This document shows positions 6,597 to 9,617 of a stretch of DNA of 9,617 nucleotides, piece by piece (positions within the stretch are counted from its first letter, which is position 1; each line of letters opens with the position of its first letter). Source of the stretch: an uncultured Treponema sp. Its GTDB lineage: Bacteria > Spirochaetota > Spirochaetia > Treponematales > Treponemataceae. The stretch spans positions 1-9,617 of the forward strand of contig CAMNHD010000038.1 in assembly GCA_946538875.1 (NCBI GenBank), given 5' to 3'. The position numbers and the translations under genes were made by a program. Under the pieces are notes generated by a model, which had not been told where the DNA came from, made no database searches, and was given only the letters and a program-made list of their open reading frames with translations.

Positions 6597-7361
6597 TTAA
6601 AATTTAAACACTATCTTTGCAAACAGAAGCAAAAGCACCACAATCACTATAGGCCTGACGAATTTTGTTCCGTCCTTAATCACAAGTCCTGAGCCAATAT
6701 AATTTCCAAGTATACTGCATGCTGCCGCACATGCTCCTATGACGAACATCACTTTGCCGTTGAATAAAAAAGTCAGAAGAGCCGCTGCATTGGAAGCCCA
6801 GTTCACACATTTGGTGTTGCCGCTTGCCTGCCTCACATCCAGTTTTATAAAGTATGTAAAGCACAGCATAAGGAATGTTCCTGTGCCGGGTCCGTAAAAA
6901 CCGTCATACATTCCAATGACAAATGCTATCACAGACGAAAGGACAAACTGCATCACGGTGAGCCTGCGTTCCTTTTCCTGAGTTTTTTCCACCGGCGGTT
7001 TTTTCATAAAGACCAGCACTGCAACCACAGGAAGAACCACAAGCAGAATATTCTTGAGCACGGCATCGCTCACATGCAGGGTAAGCCTTGCTCCGATTGC
7101 GGAACCTATAAGCGAACAAATTACAGTCGGAATAATCAGCGGCTTATACACACATCCATTCTTCAGGTAACGCCCTGTGGCAATTGTCGAGCCGCAGAAA
7201 GAAGAAAATTTGTTTGTCGCAAGGGCGTTGTGCATGGGAAGTCCCGCAAACAGATATGCCGGGAGCGATATTATTCCTCCGCCCCCCGCAATTGAATCCA
7301 CAAATCCAGCCAGGAACACCAGCGGACAGATGATAAGTAATTTTACATATAAATGGTCCAT
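6597..7361 (-). CDS. TauE/SafE-family membrane permease (sulfite exporter-like)
   Basis: This is a 254-residue, strongly hydrophobic protein, close to the usual 250-260 residues of the family. It shows the internal duplication typical of TauE/SafE (DUF81) carriers: the first half has FVDSIAGGGGIISLPAYLFAG (20-40) and the second half has IGMYDGFYGPGTGTFLML (about 148-165). About eight hydrophobic segments are visible, with a charged loop (KKPPVEKTQEKERR) between the halves. Members are inner-membrane carriers proposed to move sulfite, sulfonates or related organic anions. No sulfur-metabolism gene is nearby, so the substrate is not predicted. The ATG start lacks a Shine-Dalgarno site and is only 8 bases below a TATAAT box, so translation may be leaderless. 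It stands alone. Confidence 0.88.
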   Translation of the reverse strand: MDHLYVKLLIICPLVFLAGFVDSIAGGGGIISLPAYLFAGLPMHNALATNKFSSFCGSTIATGRYLKNGCVYKPLIIPTVICSLIGSAIGARLTLHVSDAVLKNILLVVLPVVAVLVFMKKPPVEKTQEKERRLTVMQFVLSSVIAFVIGMYDGFYGPGTGTFLMLCFTYFIKLDVRQASGNTKCVNWASNAAALLTFLFNGKVMFVIGACAAACSILGNYIGSGLVIKDGTKFVRPIVIVVLLLLFAKIVFKF

Positions 7362-7369
7362 AATGAGTG

Positions 7370-7375
7370 ATTATA
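7370..7375 (-). promoter_or_regulatory. Candidate -10 box of the permease gene
   Basis: TATAAT on the minus strand predicts initiation near 7363, two bases before the ATG at 7361. The best -35 candidate, TCGACA (7401-7396), is 20 bp away, which is long, so the promoter is uncertain. Confidence 0.35.
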
Positions 7376-7473
7376 TTAGCAAGTTTCGTCAGCTATGTCG
7401 AGTTTCCAGACCACATTGGCATGGAAATCAGTTTTGACAAAATACAGGCACAAAGGACCAGGCACATAGCCCC

Positions 7474-7562
7474 GATTGGAGCCATGGGGCGCAAGCCCCA
7501 GACAGACGGACCGCATGGCGGGACGGCTGGCCGGAGCGAAAGCGTAGTGGCGGAAAGCGGGT
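7474..7562 (+). repeat. GC-rich structured intergenic repeat, copy C
   Basis: ATTGGAG (7475-7481) and CCA are followed by a perfect hairpin TGGGGC-GCAA-GCCCCA (7485-7500) with a GNRA-type tetraloop. After a longer middle part containing GGCTGGCCGGAGCGAAAGC comes AGTGGCGGAAAGCGG (7546-7560). It lies between the permease and the iteron region, upstream of both genes. Open frames across it have no protein-like character. Confidence 0.6.
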
Positions 7563-7659
7563 AAGTACCGGACAGCATACACACGGTTTTAGCAGGATTA
7601 TACATCCTATAAAAAGAGGTATGCTCCACGGGGAAGAAGAGAGCGGCTGGGAAATACCT
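7563..7659. other. Short non-coding stretch before the iterons
   Basis: No gene is seen. Two inverted repeats are present: AGGAT/ATCCT (7594-7598 and 7604-7608), and GAGGTAT/ATACCTC (7616-7622 and 7654-7660), the second ending at the first iteron. They may mark the edge of the replication origin. Confidence 0.4.
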
Positions 7660-8032
7660 CCGGACAAACTGTTACTATCAGCCCGGGGTAAACTGCGATT
7701 TTTAGACTTACTGCCCGGAAAATCCTTAAAAAGCCCGCGGGAATTTCGGCAACTTAAAACCTGGCTTACTTTGTGATTTTCAGAGCCACACCGGACAAAC
7801 TGTTACTATTATGGTAAAAAACAGTTTTTTATCACTGATATGGAGGGAAAAAGAGCATTTTCCAGGAAAACTGTTACTATTTTTCGTGGATTAGTGATGA
7901 GTATCATGAGGCTGATAGGCAGGAGCCTGTCCCTTACGCCCGGCCGGACAAACTGTTACTAATTATTGTTATAAGGATGAAAAATGGTAAAAAAAAACGG
8001 CAGCTCCGGTCCACGGGAAAAACTGTTACTAT
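7660..8032 (+). repeat. Five-copy iteron array of a plasmid-type origin
   Basis: Five direct copies of a 19-bp sequence, consensus CCGGACAAACTGTTACTAT, lie at 7660-7678, 7791-7809, 7862-7880, 7944-7962 and 8014-8032. The 12-base core AAACTGTTACTA is identical in all five; the variation is in the GC-rich left end and the last base. The starts are 131, 71, 82 and 70 bp apart, far wider than the roughly one-to-two helical-turn spacing of classical iterons. A partial match (GGGGTAAACTG, 7685-7695) lies in the large first gap. All copies face the RepA gene. They are the likely binding sites of RepA, controlling initiation and copy number. Confidence 0.85.
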
Positions 8033-8550
8033 TTTACGATTTGGGGTCAAGAATATCCATTTTCTTGCAATATAGTAGGTTATAAGACATAAAGCAAGCA
8101 GAATAGCACAAGAGGGTCAGAAAACAGAATAGGGGATAGCACAAAACCGTCAAACTACGCCAAAAGACAATAGCACTATTACGTCAACACACTTTAACAA
8201 ACTACACTCTCCGAAACACAAACACGGTCAATATCAGCTCAAGCGGAACAAACAGGGAATAAAAACCTACAGAAAAAAAAATCGATCAGCGGCATAAAAC
8301 AGGAGCAAACCCAAGCCTCAAAGAACAGGCTTCGGGAATTTACCGTCCACACATAGAATTCATCTAAAGTTGAATATTTTTACAGACCTTTTCCCTTCAT
8401 ACACAACCAGCTTAAAGCCTTATCCTACAGAAAAATCCCGGCTCAGGAACCTCAAAGCTGGCTTCCGCACTGAAATACAGTAAAAAAAAACACCGCAGGA
8501 ACCCAAAACCGGATCCACTGTCGAAACAAAAAAAACATACTTTAAGTCTA
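8033..8550. other. Strand-asymmetric non-coding origin segment
   Basis: No convincing gene on either strand. From about 8080 to 8540 the plus strand is very rich in A and C and poor in G and T, with poly-A runs near 8273, 8483 and 8528. An inverted repeat AAGCCT/AGGCTT lies at 8313-8318 and 8327-8332, and CCAGCTT/AAGCTGG at 8407-8413 and 8455-8461. Together with the iterons this is plausibly the origin or an untranslated regulatory RNA region. No good DnaA box is present; TTATCCTAC at 8420 is only a partial match. Confidence 0.5.
8103..8176 (+). repeat. Three ATAGCAC direct repeats
   Basis: ATAGCAC occurs at 8103-8109, 8136-8142 and 8170-8176, 33 and 34 bp apart, about three helical turns. 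It starts 71 bp after the last iteron. It may be a second protein-binding array within the origin. Confidence 0.45.
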
Positions 8551-8558
8551 TCTTTATA

Positions 8559-8596
8559 TTTGTATTTTTATACAAAAACAAACTTTTTGATATAAT
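8559..8596 (+). promoter_or_regulatory. Candidate repA promoter with operator-like palindrome
   Basis: A perfect -10 box TATAAT lies at 8591-8596. The -35 region is poor but is covered by a 7-bp inverted repeat, TTTGTAT-TTTT-ATACAAA (8559-8576). This is the most AT-rich part of the window, so it could also be the unwinding element of the origin. Initiation near 8603 would give a leader of about 187 bases before repA, suggesting leader-based or repressor control. Confidence 0.4.
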
Positions 8597-8669
8597 TATC
8601 CTTAAATCTAAATTTACCACAATTGCTATCCATCATAAGATATTTTACCGCTATAAATCACCTCAGGAA

Positions 8670-8720
8670 GTCTACTTTTAAAACTTTTTACTTAGAATTG
8701 TTACAAACCTGTCTACTTTT
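8670..8720 (+). repeat. GTCTACTTTT direct repeat pair
   Basis: GTCTACTTTT occurs at 8670-8679 and 8711-8720, 41 bp apart (about four helical turns), in the repA leader. The adjoining AAAACTTTTTACT and AAACCTGTCTACT are loosely iteron-like, so these may be degenerate RepA operator sites used for autoregulation. Confidence 0.3.
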
Positions 8721-8789
8721 GTTAATTCACTGCCCTAGTTTTTACTTTTTCCGGTTAATTTCCCGCCTATTTCGGAGGTTTTTACCCCT

Positions 8790-9617
8790 ATGTATAGAGC
8801 ATGCACCTGTATAGTATACAAACTTCAGAAAGTATGTCATTATGTTTACCAAATGGATTTGAGTGAAAAAGTACAGAATGAGCTTATCTCGGCGGAAAAA
8901 CCTGGACAACCGGTCTCTTACAGGAGTTTTATACCAAGTATTTTTATCTCTGCGGCACTGCCGTTAAGGGATGTAAAGAAGACTCTTTTTGACCGGAAAT
9001 ACAACAACATAACTCTCCATCTCAGCAGCCCCAATCAGGTGCCTTACGGAAAGTACGGCCGCCTACTCCTTTCTGTTCTGACCACACATGCGGTTCAGTC
9101 TAAGAATCATCTGAATCCCGACGGAACTGTGACTATCCGCTACGACACCATACAATCCCTGCTGGATGAGATGCAGCTCCCCAAACAGCGCAGCGGAGAA
9201 ATAAAGGAACAGCTCAAACGTTTTAAATCAGCCACTTTTATATACGAAGAAGAAGTTGAAAAGATGCTGCAGAAAAGCCTTTTCCAAGATTATTTCCCCA
9301 CTGCAGACCGGGGTCTGGTGCAGGTAAAAAAAATCTCCACCGGAAACATCATGTTCATAGACAGCATGGAATACATCGAGATTGACGATGGTTTGACAGA
9401 CAAAAGGAGTATAGCTTTTACCATTGTTCTGAACAACAAATTCATTGAGCTCTGCAAAAATCATTCCGTTCCAATCGACTACACCGTCTACCGCGAAATT
9501 TCCAGTGCCCTGGGAAAAGATTTGTATGCCTGGCTTGTTTACCGCAACAATTCAATCGGTAAGGACGGGCTTTACATTCCACGTTCTTCCATGGTCGCAC
9601 AGTTTATGCCGGTAACA
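8790..9617 (+). CDS. repA: RepA-type plasmid replication initiator, 3' end outside window
   Basis: 276 codons are present and the frame is still open at the window edge. The protein matches the plasmid-encoded RepA family (RepA_C). Near residues 52-101 it has FISAALPLRDVKKTLFDR, ITLHLSSP and PYGKYGRLLLSVLTTHAV, and near 211-251 IVLNNKFIELCKNHSVPIDY followed by ALGKDLYAWLVYR. Such proteins bind iterons and open the origin for host replication proteins; the iteron array lies 0.76 kb upstream. I chose the ATG at 8790 because GGAGG (8774-8778) sits 11 bases before it, the same spacing as two other genes here. The ATG at 8853 is a real alternative: it has no ribosome site, but it removes 21 unusual residues with three cysteines and gives the typical family N-terminal length. 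The family call is strong; the start is uncertain. Confidence 0.85.
   Translation, partial: MYRACTCIVYKLQKVCHYVYQMDLSEKVQNELISAEKPGQPVSYRSFIPSIFISAALPLRDVKKTLFDRKYNNITLHLSSPNQVPYGKYGRLLLSVLTTHAVQSKNHLNPDGTVTIRYDTIQSLLDEMQLPKQRSGEIKEQLKRFKSATFIYEEEVEKMLQKSLFQDYFPTADRGLVQVKKISTGNIMFIDSMEYIEIDDGLTDKRSIAFTIVLNNKFIELCKNHSVPIDYTVYREISSALGKDLYAWLVYRNNSIGKDGLYIPRSSMVAQFMPVT
8808..8820. promoter_or_regulatory. 13-bp palindrome at the repA start
   Basis: TGTATAGTATACA is a perfect palindrome around G8814. With the next bases it ends in TATACAAA, as does the upstream inverted repeat at 8559-8576. The pair could be operators for a repressor or for RepA itself. If this is an operator, the ATG at 8853 becomes more likely as the translation start. 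Confidence 0.35.

Noticed and set aside
7367..7667. Several overlapping open frames on both strands (65-79 codons)
   Set aside because: All are read-through of repeat C and its flanks; none has a domain, and they contradict each other.
7660..8032. Iterons as a CRISPR array
   Set aside because: The repeats are only 19 bp, the spacers are 51-112 bp and unequal, no cas gene is present, and a RepA gene follows.
8420..8428. TTATCCTAC as a DnaA box
   Set aside because: It matches the consensus TTATCCACA at only seven of nine positions and stands alone; no cluster is present.
8623..8814. 63-codon plus-strand frame as a possible repA leader peptide
   Set aside because: It starts at TTG without a ribosome site and the translation is typical of AT-rich non-coding DNA. 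A coupled leader is possible but not supported.

Overview
This window looks like DNA from a host-associated or anaerobic bacterium. My best guess is a spirochaete of the Treponema type, judged from the feel of the YhbY, exonuclease and aldolase proteins and from mixed GC content; nothing in the window proves the genus. Two kinds of DNA lie side by side: ordinary single genes of chromosomal character (positions 3467-7361) and a plasmid-type replication module (7660 to the window end).

Left part (1-3275): three genes are packed on the minus strand and read in the order 3275 to 221. They encode a zinc-ribbon protein with a degenerate kinase-like C-terminal half, a von Willebrand factor A (VWA) protein with a metal-binding DxTGS motif, and a divergent relative of adenylosuccinate synthetase (PurA). 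The spacing is 20 bp, then a 4-bp overlap, so this is almost certainly one operon. It is not the purine biosynthesis gene in a normal setting, and it is the strongest candidate in the window for an uncharacterised system.

Middle part (3467-7361): a DnaQ-like exonuclease carrying two BRCT-like segments (+) runs tail to tail into a YhbY-type RNA-binding protein (-), and the two stop codons share the tetranucleotide CTAG. Then come an HMG-CoA-lyase-like TIM-barrel aldolase (+) with a good promoter and ribosome site, and a TauE/SafE-family membrane permease (-).

Right part (7362-9617): about 1.4 kb without a convincing gene leads into the 5' part of a RepA-type plasmid replication initiator that runs off the window. 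Five copies of a 19-bp iteron lie in this stretch, widely spaced and in direct orientation. They are followed by a strand-asymmetric A/C-rich segment, three ATAGCAC repeats, and an AT-rich segment with a palindrome and a perfect -10 box. Together they read as the origin of a plasmid, megaplasmid or integrated plasmid.

Four intergenic GC-rich elements (about 138-194, 5200-5256, 6440-6506 and 7474-7562) form a previously unlabelled dispersed family. Each has a TGGAG box, a first hairpin whose stem sequence differs while its pairing and its GCA/GCAA loop are kept, and a GGCGGAA motif that in three of the four forms a second hairpin.
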